DNA from: CAZJRB01 sp964547995
Lineage (GTDB): Bacteria > Planctomycetota > Planctomycetia > Pirellulales > Thermoguttaceae
DNA length: 29,197 bases
Direction: 5' to 3'
Assembly: GCA_964547995.1 (NCBI GenBank)
Contig: CAZJRB010000097.1
Coordinates: 1-29,197, forward strand
Made by a program: the position numbers and the translations under genes. Position 1 is the first letter of the stretch, and every line of letters begins with the position of its first letter. This document shows positions 14,334 through 22,308 of the stretch, piece after piece. The notes under the pieces were generated by a model, which was not told the DNA's origin, ran no database searches, and saw nothing but the letters and a program-made list of their open reading frames with translations.

Positions 14334-16592
14334 ATGAGATTGGGCACAAAAAGCCGTAGGGTGGGACCAGCGGCCGTTAGGCCGCGCCGGCCCACCAGAT
14401 TTGCCTATGGCAGACGCATTTGTTCGTGTTTCGTCGGCCTGTTCTTACTGCTCTGCCCCCATTCGTTCGCCCAAGACGCTGAATCCCCGGCCGCGCTGGA
14501 TATCCATCGCCTGAGAAAGCAGTTGTCCTCGGACGACTGGATCTTGCAGTGCGAGGCGCTTCAACGGTTGGGGCACTGGCAAATCGAAGATGCCACGCCG
14601 GCGATTACCAATATCCTCGAAAACAGCAAGACGCCGTGGCTCCGCGGCCGCGCGCTCGTGGCACTGGCGCGCATCCGCGGCCGTGCCATGCTTCCCGTCG
14701 CCGGACGAATGTTGAAGGAGAACGATGCGGCGCTTCGCAAGGCGGGTGTCGAGGCACTCGAAATTCTCGGAAGCGGGCAGGCCGCTGCTGCTGCCCGCAA
14801 TCTTCTCGACGATCCCGACCCGGAAATCCGCGCCATGGCGGCTGCGATTTGTGCAAGCCGGTATCCCGAGCAGGCCTGGCCGACGGTCCGGGCGATGGCC
14901 AGTCAGCCGAACCCGGCGCTCTCCGTCTATTTGTCGCGTGCGCTGGCCGCCATCGGTACCGAGGAAGCGCTTGTCGAGGTCGAGAAACTTTACGACGCCG
15001 CGGCCGGAAACGAGGATCTGCGTTACCAGATCATGCGGGGGCTGCAAGCTGCCGATGCGGCGGCCATTCCGCTTTGGGTGCGACTGATGGCCGATTACAA
15101 TCCGGGACATCGGGCATTCCAGCTCGGACGCAATGTGCTCGCCTCGCACGACAAAAAAAAGGTGGCCGCCGCGTTGCAGGTTGCATTTGCTTCGGACAAG
15201 ACCCGCCTCTACGCGACTGCGGCCATGCTTGCTGCCGACGTTTGCCCTTCTGAGGAGTTGGAAGACGCCATTGCCGCATCCTGGTTGAAGTGCGAGGGCC
15301 TGCCGCCGGGAACAGTCCGGGCCGGGCTCGCCGCGCTGACGAAACTCGATCCGTCGCGACACACCGCCCTCTTTCGCCATTACCTCAACAACAAAGACGG
15401 TGCGACCAGGGCGCTGGCCGTTCGGTGTCGGGGGCTGTGTGACAAGCACGACCTGTTCCGCGAGTTTCGCTCCCATGTGGACGACGCGGACCATCGTGTG
15501 GTGCTGGCAGCCTTGGAAAGCGTCAGCCGTGTTCCCGAGGATGTTCGCCCTGCCGAGGGAGTGGTCGACTACCTGGCCGGGCCGCTTCAAAGCCGCAACC
15601 GGGTTATCCTGCTTGCCGCAATAGAGCTGTTGGGTAACCGCGGCGTGCCTGCCGACTTTCGCAAAGCCCTGCAAACCTTGGGGCCGAATCTCGAAAGTGG
15701 AAATCATGAACTCCGCGCAGCCGCCGCCGACGCGCTGGTGAAACTGGGTGGGATCGAGAAGACACCGGACATCGTCGCCGCCCAGGGTTTCATTTCTCAT
15801 TGGAAGGTAATCGGAACGTTTCTCAACGACAGCAAGAACACCGGCTTCGAGACGGTCTATCCTCCCGAGAAAGAGATCGACTTCAGCAAGACGTACGAAA
15901 GCCAGTACCGGTGGGATTTTGAGGGCGGAGCGGCAGACCAGCTCCAGAAGTTGCAGGTCAAGTGGCTCGATGTGCAGGTGCCGAAAGTCGACGGTACGCT
16001 GAACGTTGCCATCGCGATGCCCGTGCCAACCCGTTATGCCGTGGCCTACGCGGTGGCCGACATCCACTCCGACAAGGAGCAAACCGTTCGCGCCGTCGTC
16101 GAACAGGAGGGCAGTGTTCGATTATGGGTCAACGGCCAGCTCGCTAAGTCGGAGCCCCAGGCGATACCCACCGGGGCGTCGATCCCGCTCGAAAGTCTTT
16201 ACGGCTCGAAGGTGTTGGTTTTCGTTGATCGGCAGATTCTGGGGCCTTATGACAAGAACCGCAACAGGATCCTCGAGCCGGCTGAAGTCGCAACGGTGCG
16301 ATGGGTCGAGGCCTGGAAACAGGACGACACGAACCGCGACGGACATCTTACCCGTGAGGAACTCGCCAGGCGAACGGCACGTCGCTTTCAGGAACACGGG
16401 TCTTTCAATATCTCGCTGAAAGAGGGTCAAAACCGCATTCTTGTCAAAACGGCCAATCAGGGCGGGCGATGGTGGCTAAGGGTTCGACTCCTGGATGAGA
16501 AGGAGAACAGGAAAGCGTCGGGAGTCACCCAGGCGCCGATGAAGCACGCGGATGCCGGCGGCGGGCTGCAATCACTGGGAGCAACGCGGTGA
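14334..16592 (+). CDS. Secreted HEAT-repeat protein with two EF-hand loops
   Basis: A 752-residue exported protein. The start ATG 14334 has AGGGGG five bases upstream. The n-region (residues 1-27) is rich in Arg and contains a palindromic element (14356-14397). The hydrophobic core CFVGLFLLLCPHSF leads to AQDAES. Residues ~45-480 are HEAT-type helical repeats (RGRALVALARIRGRAMLPVA; RKAGVEALEILGSGQAAAA; EIRAMAAAICASRYP). Residues ~485-620 form a beta-rich module seen in other planctomycete/verrucomicrobial secreted proteins (WKVIGTFLNDSKNTGFETVY; GSVRLWVNGQLAKSEP; EGQNRILVKTANQGGRWWLR). Two EF-hand-like loops interrupt it: D640-x-N642-x-N644 ending E651, and D665-x-N667-x-D669-G ending E676. 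The stop overlaps the next start as TGATG. It is probably a periplasmic scaffold; calcium binding is inferred. Confidence 0.82.
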   Translation: MRLGTKSRRVGPAAVRPRRPTRFAYGRRICSCFVGLFLLLCPHSFAQDAESPAALDIHRLRKQLSSDDWILQCEALQRLGHWQIEDATPAITNILENSKTPWLRGRALVALARIRGRAMLPVAGRMLKENDAALRKAGVEALEILGSGQAAAAARNLLDDPDPEIRAMAAAICASRYPEQAWPTVRAMASQPNPALSVYLSRALAAIGTEEALVEVEKLYDAAAGNEDLRYQIMRGLQAADAAAIPLWVRLMADYNPGHRAFQLGRNVLASHDKKKVAAALQVAFASDKTRLYATAAMLAADVCPSEELEDAIAASWLKCEGLPPGTVRAGLAALTKLDPSRHTALFRHYLNNKDGATRALAVRCRGLCDKHDLFREFRSHVDDADHRVVLAALESVSRVPEDVRPAEGVVDYLAGPLQSRNRVILLAAIELLGNRGVPADFRKALQTLGPNLESGNHELRAAAADALVKLGGIEKTPDIVAAQGFISHWKVIGTFLNDSKNTGFETVYPPEKEIDFSKTYESQYRWDFEGGAADQLQKLQVKWLDVQVPKVDGTLNVAIAMPVPTRYAVAYAVADIHSDKEQTVRAVVEQEGSVRLWVNGQLAKSEPQAIPTGASIPLESLYGSKVLVFVDRQILGPYDKNRNRILEPAEVATVRWVEAWKQDDTNRDGHLTREELARRTARRFQEHGSFNISLKEGQNRILVKTANQGGRWWLRVRLLDEKENRKASGVTQAPMKHADAGGGLQSLGATR
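14356..14397. repeat. Palindromic element, GTAGGGTGGG family (inside coding sequence)
   Basis: The element starts GTAGGGTGGG and ends GGCCCACC. The inner hairpin GCGGCC-GTTA-GGCCGC (14370-14385) is perfect, and GTGGG/CCCAC pairs outside it. It lies within codons 8-22 of the HEAT protein. It shares the GTAGG terminus with the 4533 and 9312 families. Confidence 0.65.
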
Positions 16593-19500
16593 TGAACAAC
16601 AAACATCGAACAACAAACACCGGACGCGGATACTATAAAGCCGCGACCATTGGTCGCGCCGGGCGTCACCCAAAACCGGTGCGGCCGGTGATTCGGCGCG
16701 ACCAACGGTCGCGGCTTTATGGCATCGGACTTCTGCTCGTTGCAATCCTTGCTTCTATGATGCTTCCGGGGCCCCTCTGTGCTCAGGAAGCGGCAGAAGG
16801 AACCGTGCTGCCGGCGTCGGCCGACGCGGCGTATGCCAAGGGCGACGTGGCCCGCGGCAACAAGATCCTCAACGACCTGATCGCCGGGAATCCCGGCAAT
16901 ATCGATCTGGCCGTCGAGGCGCTCCACCGGATCTGTCTCGAGGAGTTTCTCGAGCTGCTCGACACCGACTGGTTGGGCATGCAAATGCGCGAGCGGATCA
17001 TGCGGAACAACCGGGGCGACCGGAAGAAGATACGCCAGATGCTTTCGGAGCACGTTCACGGCTCGCTGCTGCGTCCATTCAGATACCTGGACGAGGACGA
17101 CCGTGAACCGGCCATCAACCATCTGCGGCGAATGACGGCCGAATCCCCCATCGACGGCGGCCGCGAATACTACATACACCTGATCCGCGAGAGCCTCGTC
17201 CGCCGGAAAACCTACCCCGAACTGACGCCCCGGGACCGGTGGCCCGACGAGGCGCCGCGCCGGCTGCTGGCGTTGCGGCGTGCGGGGTTTGTCGGCCCGG
17301 ACCATCCCGCCGTTGTCGATGCCTTCGTGTTGCTGATCCAGATGCGACGGCAACAGAGAAGATACCTGGAAGCCGTCCGGCTAATGGATGAGCTGGCGGC
17401 CGGGTGCGGAAACGATCTGCCATGGCTTTTGGCCCGGGCGAAGCTGTACCATCGAGTCGGTTCGCCGAGGGCGGGCGAGCTTTTCCGGCAGTTGTTTCAG
17501 CGCATCGGCGAGTCCCACGTGGACGAACGCGTGAAGGACGTTTGGGAACGCGCGCAGCCCTATGCACACTATGCGGATCGGCGCCACGGCGGGCGTTCCG
17601 GCGAACCGAAAGGCTGGCTTGCCCAGATGGAACCCGACGACGAACATGGCGACTGGGCCATGGTCCTGCGAGGGGATCTGGGCAGAAGGGAAGAGCGCGT
17701 CGACCGGCTGATCCAGAGGACGCTCGGAAGCAACATCAATGTTGCCTACATGCTCGGCAAGGACGACACCCGGGTGGCCATGTCCTCCTGCGTGCTCGAC
17801 GCCCACCTGAAGTCGCTCGGCAACGCGGAACTGGCCGCTCTTCGGAAACTCCAGGAAGCGAAGTGCCGGGTCAGTCGCCGTGCAGCCAATCTCAACGCGC
17901 GGAGCCAGACCGAACTGTTGGCCCTGTTCCGCCGTTATCCATGGGCGGCGACCGCCCAGCGCGCGTTGCAGATCTACGCCGAACGGGAATTGGAGGCCGG
18001 GCACGGCCAGGCGGCTCGACGTGCGTTACAGGATCTCTGCGACCATACGACCGACCCGAAGATCCGGTTGAAAGCGCAGGTCGGATTCTGGATGGTAGCG
18101 GCCCTCAGCGGCGATCCGAACGAGCTGGCCGGTGCGTTCGAGGGCACGGCAGATGACGAAAAGTTCCCTTGGATGGGCGCGGAAGCAACCGCCAAATCGA
18201 TCCGCCAGAAACTTCTGCTGGGAATGCCGGAAAGCGAGCCGGATCACGCCGATGCGCCCGCACTGGACGCGCTGAAACCGCAACTGCTGAAGATCCCGGC
18301 CGTCAAACCATGGCCCGACATGAGCGATCGGACAACGACGGGTCTTGAGATGATGGCCCTTCAGCCGAGCGGTTCGAATCTGCTGGTGAGTTCCCGGAAC
18401 ATCCTGGCTTGGTACGACGTACACAACACGAGCCACCCGGTCTGGACGCAACTCCGCAGAATTTGGGACTACGACCGCTCCAACGGCGCGCTGGGACTCT
18501 TTCGGCCCGCGATCCACGGCAAGACAATCTACACACGTTGGGGCTACCGGGCGCACACGAGTCACCTTGCCGCTCTTGACGCAACCGCGGGCCGCGTTCT
18601 TTGGGGAACCGCGGTGCCCGGCCCGCCCGAATCGGAAAGGAGCGTACCGTTTGGCAACCCGGCGTTTTCAGGGGGCCAATTGTACGCCGCCGCCGGCTGG
18701 ACGGGAAAGGGACCGCAGAGCACACACTGGGGCCTCACCTGCGTCGATGCCGATTCCGGAACGCTCGTTTGGAACTCCGAATTTACCGTGGACAGCGGCG
18801 CCTTGCATCATGGCTGGTATCAGGGCATCTACGGCGACGCCGTAACTGTCTGCGATGGGGCAGTCTACTGTTCGCCAAGTGCCGGCATCATCATCCGGTG
18901 TGATGCCCGCGACGGACGCATGGAGTGGATCCAGAGATATGAGTCCAAGCATAGCAAACGGCAACAAGCGGTCTCCTTGGGATCGGCGCCCATTATTGCC
19001 GGGGATGTCGTGCTTTGCCTGCCCCGCGATGCCGACGACGTGATGGGGCTGGATCGCCGGACCGGCCGGATCCTCTGGAAAAATCCACTCGTGCTGCCAG
19101 TCGAGTCGCTGGGTGTGTTCAACGATACGCTGATTGTCCGCGGCAGGTCGATCCTCGCGGCGTTCGACGTTCAGACCGGCCGGGTCCGGTGGTTCACGAC
19201 GCTCACCGAACCGAACATTGGCCGGGCCGTTCGGTTGGGATCGTCGGTTTACGTGAGAACGCAGACGCAGTTACACCGGTTCGACGCCGGCACCGGGATC
19301 GAGTTGGAAACCCGCCCGTGGCCCAAGACGGACAACCCGGTCAGCAACTTTGCCATCAGCGGCGATCGGTTGTACCTGCTCACCAACGAACCGTGCAGCG
19401 CCGATTCGTATCGACTGGGGCAACCTTTGAACCCGGAAGCGGCTGGAACCGCGGGGCCGTTGCGGTTTCCGATTCAACCGTGTTGGACTCTTCGCGGATG

Positions 19501-20704
19501 CGAACCCAAGCTGTTCCTGCCTCCGGAAGGGACGTCGCCGGAAAACAGGGCCCTGCTCCACTCAAGCGAGATTGTCCAATGTGTGGAAACGACTCCTCGC
19601 GGGGGCATTGTCTGGCGGAGGTTCGTCGGCCCCAAACTCAAGGACGTGTTCTTCCTCGACGGCAACGCCATACTGCTCTTCATGGAAGGGGGCTTGCGGC
19701 GCGTTGTGGCCCTGGACATGAAAACGGGAAACTCCGTCTGGAGAACGGAACTTCCCGTTACCACCCACCGGTACGCTCGATCCGGGCCCCTGTTGTTCGT
19801 CAGAAGCAACGAGCGTCTGGCGACCGTCGATCTGACGTCCGGAAAACTCCTCGCCCCCTGTAAAACTCCGCTGTTATTCAGTGGAACTCGGGCCGGATTC
19901 GGCGGGGGAAAAATACAAATGATCTCCTCCGCCCGGTACAAGAATGACCAGTCGATGATATATTGGGGCACCTATGATCCGCTCACCGGACAGACCGTGG
20001 GTGCCGGCGAGGAACTCCGCGGCATGGGCGGAGACAAGAATGCGATGTTCCTAAATGCACAGTTAAGGAACGTGGCATTCGGTTCGCACGCGGCCTATTT
20101 CACAGCCCACATCCGAGTCGACAAGAAACACCGGCCTGAGACCTTCCGATGTGACTACAAGGACAGGAGCGTTCGTCTGATTCAAGCCCAAATGTCGATT
20201 TGCGAGTTCAAAGCACCCTATCTCCTCACGTCCATCGAACCCGACAAGAGCAAGCCGGATAATGAGCGGGTTTATACATGGATCGTCCTTCGCGACGACG
20301 ATCCTTCGTACAAATACGTTGTGCAGGCCGATAAGGACGAAAACGGGAAAATGACTCTCCAGAACGGCCTCCTGTTGCAGACATTCCGCGACCGCCGGAC
20401 TCTCCGAGCCCACGACCTGCGGTTGCGGAAGGAACTGCTCGCACACAAGGCCGAGGGTGCGGAGTATCTGGGGGCCGTCCAGGATAGCCCGGAGACACTG
20501 CTCGTGTACAGTTACCAAAGGCACCGCAAATTTCTCCTGACACCATATGATCTCCGTTCCGGCCGCCAAGGCCCGGCGACCGAAATCCCTTTCCCCCGGG
20601 GGAGAGCTTTGGGAACTTCCGACCTCCAGGTTTCGCGGAACATGCTCTTTATAACCGACGGAGAATCGCTGCGAGCGTGTATGACGGCAAATGGGAAGCA
20701 ATGA
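16592..20704 (+). CDS. Large secreted PQQ-like beta-propeller protein
   Basis: A 1370-residue exported protein. The ATG at 16592 overlaps the stop of the HEAT gene (TGATG), with GGGAG about ten bases upstream, so translational coupling is likely. Codons 15-43 are an 86-bp palindromic element giving an Arg/Lys-rich n-region; the core GLLLVAILASMMLPGPLC ends at AQEA. Residues ~70-560 are helical and TPR-like (degenerate). From ~600 onward the WD/PQQ-type propeller motif recurs: LAALDATAGRVLWG, CVDADSGTLVWN, IRCDARDGRMEW, MGLDRRTGRILW, LAAFDVQTGRVRW, VVALDMKTGNSVW. No dehydrogenase active-site features are visible, so a BamB-like protein-binding role is more likely than an enzyme. It is the last gene of the operon. 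Overlap with a downstream 59-codon Arg-rich open frame (ATGA at 20701) is not taken as a gene. Confidence 0.85.
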   Translation: MNNKHRTTNTGRGYYKAATIGRAGRHPKPVRPVIRRDQRSRLYGIGLLLVAILASMMLPGPLCAQEAAEGTVLPASADAAYAKGDVARGNKILNDLIAGNPGNIDLAVEALHRICLEEFLELLDTDWLGMQMRERIMRNNRGDRKKIRQMLSEHVHGSLLRPFRYLDEDDREPAINHLRRMTAESPIDGGREYYIHLIRESLVRRKTYPELTPRDRWPDEAPRRLLALRRAGFVGPDHPAVVDAFVLLIQMRRQQRRYLEAVRLMDELAAGCGNDLPWLLARAKLYHRVGSPRAGELFRQLFQRIGESHVDERVKDVWERAQPYAHYADRRHGGRSGEPKGWLAQMEPDDEHGDWAMVLRGDLGRREERVDRLIQRTLGSNINVAYMLGKDDTRVAMSSCVLDAHLKSLGNAELAALRKLQEAKCRVSRRAANLNARSQTELLALFRRYPWAATAQRALQIYAERELEAGHGQAARRALQDLCDHTTDPKIRLKAQVGFWMVAALSGDPNELAGAFEGTADDEKFPWMGAEATAKSIRQKLLLGMPESEPDHADAPALDALKPQLLKIPAVKPWPDMSDRTTTGLEMMALQPSGSNLLVSSRNILAWYDVHNTSHPVWTQLRRIWDYDRSNGALGLFRPAIHGKTIYTRWGYRAHTSHLAALDATAGRVLWGTAVPGPPESERSVPFGNPAFSGGQLYAAAGWTGKGPQSTHWGLTCVDADSGTLVWNSEFTVDSGALHHGWYQGIYGDAVTVCDGAVYCSPSAGIIIRCDARDGRMEWIQRYESKHSKRQQAVSLGSAPIIAGDVVLCLPRDADDVMGLDRRTGRILWKNPLVLPVESLGVFNDTLIVRGRSILAAFDVQTGRVRWFTTLTEPNIGRAVRLGSSVYVRTQTQLHRFDAGTGIELETRPWPKTDNPVSNFAISGDRLYLLTNEPCSADSYRLGQPLNPEAAGTAGPLRFPIQPCWTLRGCEPKLFLPPEGTSPENRALLHSSEIVQCVETTPRGGIVWRRFVGPKLKDVFFLDGNAILLFMEGGLRRVVALDMKTGNSVWRTELPVTTHRYARSGPLLFVRSNERLATVDLTSGKLLAPCKTPLLFSGTRAGFGGGKIQMISSARYKNDQSMIYWGTYDPLTGQTVGAGEELRGMGGDKNAMFLNAQLRNVAFGSHAAYFTAHIRVDKKHRPETFRCDYKDRSVRLIQAQMSICEFKAPYLLTSIEPDKSKPDNERVYTWIVLRDDDPSYKYVVQADKDENGKMTLQNGLLLQTFRDRRTLRAHDLRLRKELLAHKAEGAEYLGAVQDSPETLLVYSYQRHRKFLLTPYDLRSGRQGPATEIPFPRGRALGTSDLQVSRNMLFITDGESLRACMTANGKQ
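16635..16720. repeat. 86-bp BIME-like element (inside coding sequence)
   Basis: Inverted arms of 26 bases (16635-16660 and 16695-16720) match at 25 of 26 positions around a 34-base linker. Each arm is itself a hairpin (CGCGACC/GGTCGCG). The geometry is nearly the same as that of the 85-bp elements at 4533 and 11570, but the sequence is unrelated and the outer end reads ATAAAG rather than GTAG. It is translated in frame at the 5' end of the propeller gene. Confidence 0.85.
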
Positions 20705-20892
20705 CGGTTGCTTATCCGTTGGCACGTTGGCGGCGTCGAAAACGCCGGCGGCAAACCCGTGTGCTACCCTTCCGTCGGCACCATGGCTCGAACCGGTCGC
20801 ACGAGAACTGGGCCAAGCCGATCGCGTGCAAGATGGCCGACTTGACCCGCGAAGGCCAACTGCGAGGTAACGGTAGTTAAGCACCTACAAAA

Positions 20893-20925
20893 GCCGGGAC
20901 CCGCGGCTTTGCCGTGGGTCCCGGC
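20893..20925 (-). terminator. Strong hairpin, terminator-like on the minus strand
   Basis: GCCGGGACCCGCGG (20893-20906) pairs with CCGTGGGTCCCGGC (20912-20925) with one G-T wobble and a five-base loop. Read on the minus strand the stem is followed by TTTTG, so it can act as an intrinsic terminator for the small secreted-protein gene. On the plus strand there is no T-run, though it may still protect the end of the operon mRNA. It could also be one of the palindromic repeats. Confidence 0.55.
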
Positions 20926-21003
20926 GCTTCGCGACTATCGGCGTCGCATCCCCTGTATCTCGCTACCGGTCTTTGTCCTCCAGTGGGTCCACGAATCTGA
21001 CAA

Positions 21004-21019
21004 AGGTCGTCAACGACCT
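21004..21019 (-). terminator. Short hairpin directly after minus-strand stop codon
   Basis: AGGTCGT, CA, ACGACCT is a perfect 7-bp stem immediately beyond the stop codon of the minus-strand gene, followed on that strand by TTTGTC. It is weak but well placed as a first terminator. Confidence 0.4.
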
Positions 21020-21020
21020 A

Positions 21021-21305
21021 CTAAAATCCGAGTGAGTCCAAATAGGCCTCCCAGGCCGCCTGGCGGTGGGCACGGATCGTTGATCGAACCGGGGCCGGTG
21101 CGGGGGCAGTCGCCACTGGCTGGGGGGCTACAACAGGTCTGGGAGTGTAGACTGGTCGAGGGGTAATGACCGGCCGAGCGACTGGCCGGCGCACCGCCGG
21201 ACGGGTGCGGATGGCAACGCGTCCAACCCGAATTGCCACGGCCGAGGCCTCTGAGCACGCCAACATTCCCAACACAAGCGCCAGTGAAATCGTAAAGGCT
21301 TTCAT
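21021..21305 (-). CDS. Small secreted proline-rich protein
   Basis: A 94-residue protein. The signal peptide MKAFTISLALVLGMLACSE is followed by ASAVA. The mature part is an Arg/Pro/Val low-complexity stretch (RPAVRRPVARPVITPRP, VYTPRPVVAPQPVATAP) and ends in a short helix-like tail (AHRQAAWEAYLDSLGF). The ATG at 21305 is set by GAGGAG about eight bases upstream on the minus strand; an upstream in-frame ATG at 21356 lacks a signal-like start. It is transcribed divergently from the ECF sigma gene, with 190 bases between. The family is unknown to me; a cell-wall or surface-associated peptide is only a guess. Confidence 0.75.
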   Translation of the reverse strand: MKAFTISLALVLGMLACSEASAVAIRVGRVAIRTRPAVRRPVARPVITPRPVYTPRPVVAPQPVATAPAPAPVRSTIRAHRQAAWEAYLDSLGF

Positions 21306-21495
21306 CGTTCTAACTCCTCGTAAGGTAAAGGTTTCGGACATGAATCCGGGCTGCATCGCCCGAGTATTGTTTGGTTTCTTGTCCTTTCACCCTCATATAC
21401 GAAGGGGTTCGGGGAATCCTGCGCGGGCCTGGGGCAAATCGCCGCCGAGTGGTAAACTGGCCATTAGCGGGGCGAGGCGACCTTGGAGAAACGGG

Positions 21496-22242
21496 ATGCG
21501 GGCGGGTCGATATGTGGACGGGAGATTGCCGACCACCCACTGGTCGTTGGTTGCCCGGGCCGGAGTCCGGGACGATGCCGCGAAGCGGGAAGCCCTGGGC
21601 GAACTGCTGACTCGCTACATGCCCGCACTTGAAGCCCACCTTGTCCACGGCAAGCGGCTTGGGCCCGAGGAGGCAGACGACCTGTTGCAGGACTTCATTG
21701 CCGGCAAGGTGATCGAGAAGGACCTGATCGCCCAGGCCGATCGAGAAATGGGCCGCTTCCGCACCTTTCTGTTGACCGCCTTGGATCGCTTCCTCATCGA
21801 CACGATCCGGAAGGAATCGGCTCGGAAGCGATCGCCGGGGGAGGGGCGCCTGGTGGCCATCGGCGAGCGGGCCGATTTGTTGGAAGCAGGGTCTTCACCA
21901 CCCGACGTCTTCGACGTCGCCTGGGCGCGCCGTGTCGTCGGCGAAACGCTTCGCCAGATGAAAAACGACTGCGAGACCTCCGGCCGCACGGACGTCTGGG
22001 GCGTGTTCGAAGCCCGCATCGCCCAACCGGCCCTTGACGGAACGGAACCCCTCGACTACGGAACCTTAGTCCGGCGATTCGGACTGAAGTCACCCAGCCA
22101 GGCCTCGAACGTGCTGATAACCGGCAAGCGGATGTTCGCTCGGGCGCTGAAAGCCGTGGTGGGAGAGTACACGTTGGGAAACGAGGATATCGAGATCGAA
22201 ATTCAAGACTTGCGGGGGATCCTCGCGAAAGCCCGGGCTTAG
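21496..22242 (+). CDS. ECF-type RNA polymerase sigma factor, planctomycete THWS group
   Basis: A 248-residue sigma-70-like protein. The N-terminal signature TTHWSLVARAG (residues 13-23) and the region-2-like segment LGPEEADDLLQDFIAGKVIE then REMGRFRTFLLTALDRFLID match the planctomycete ECF-like sigma factors often encoded next to Ser/Thr kinases. Region 4 is degenerate (DYGTLVRRFGLKSPSQASNV, then LITGKRMFARALKAVVGEY), ending IEIEIQDLRGILAKA. ATG 21496 has GGAG nine bases upstream; the open frame runs further up, but only through sequence antisense to the small secreted-protein gene. It probably directs transcription at specific promoters, with the kinase 66 bases downstream as signalling partner. 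Target genes are unknown. Confidence 0.85.
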   Translation: MRAGRYVDGRLPTTHWSLVARAGVRDDAAKREALGELLTRYMPALEAHLVHGKRLGPEEADDLLQDFIAGKVIEKDLIAQADREMGRFRTFLLTALDRFLIDTIRKESARKRSPGEGRLVAIGERADLLEAGSSPPDVFDVAWARRVVGETLRQMKNDCETSGRTDVWGVFEARIAQPALDGTEPLDYGTLVRRFGLKSPSQASNVLITGKRMFARALKAVVGEYTLGNEDIEIEIQDLRGILAKARA

Positions 22243-22274
22243 CATGGTGCGGCACAAATAGCGTTTCACAAAAG

Positions 22275-22295
22275 CCCCCGCACTGCGTGCGGGGG
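22275..22295. terminator. GC-rich hairpin between sigma and kinase genes
   Basis: CCCCCGCAC, TGC, GTGCGGGGG forms a perfect 9-bp stem preceded by AAAAG and followed by TT, then the kinase ribosome site. With only two T it is a weak terminator; it may attenuate read-through from the sigma gene to the kinase, or be another palindromic repeat. Confidence 0.4.
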
Positions 22296-22308
22296 TTGTG
22301 AGGTTGCC

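Larger units (their letters stand above)
20705..21020. other. Intergenic region between operon end and minus-strand gene
   Basis: About 316 bases without a supported gene. An Arg-rich 59-codon frame (20701-20880) overlaps the propeller stop but resembles nothing I know and has no clear ribosome site. The rest holds two hairpins described separately as terminators of the minus-strand gene. Confidence 0.5.

Noticed and set aside
20701..20880. A 59-residue Arg-rich protein overlapping the propeller stop (ATGA).
   Set aside because: No recognisable family, no ribosome site distinct from the upstream coding sequence, and a composition typical of chance frames in GC-rich DNA.
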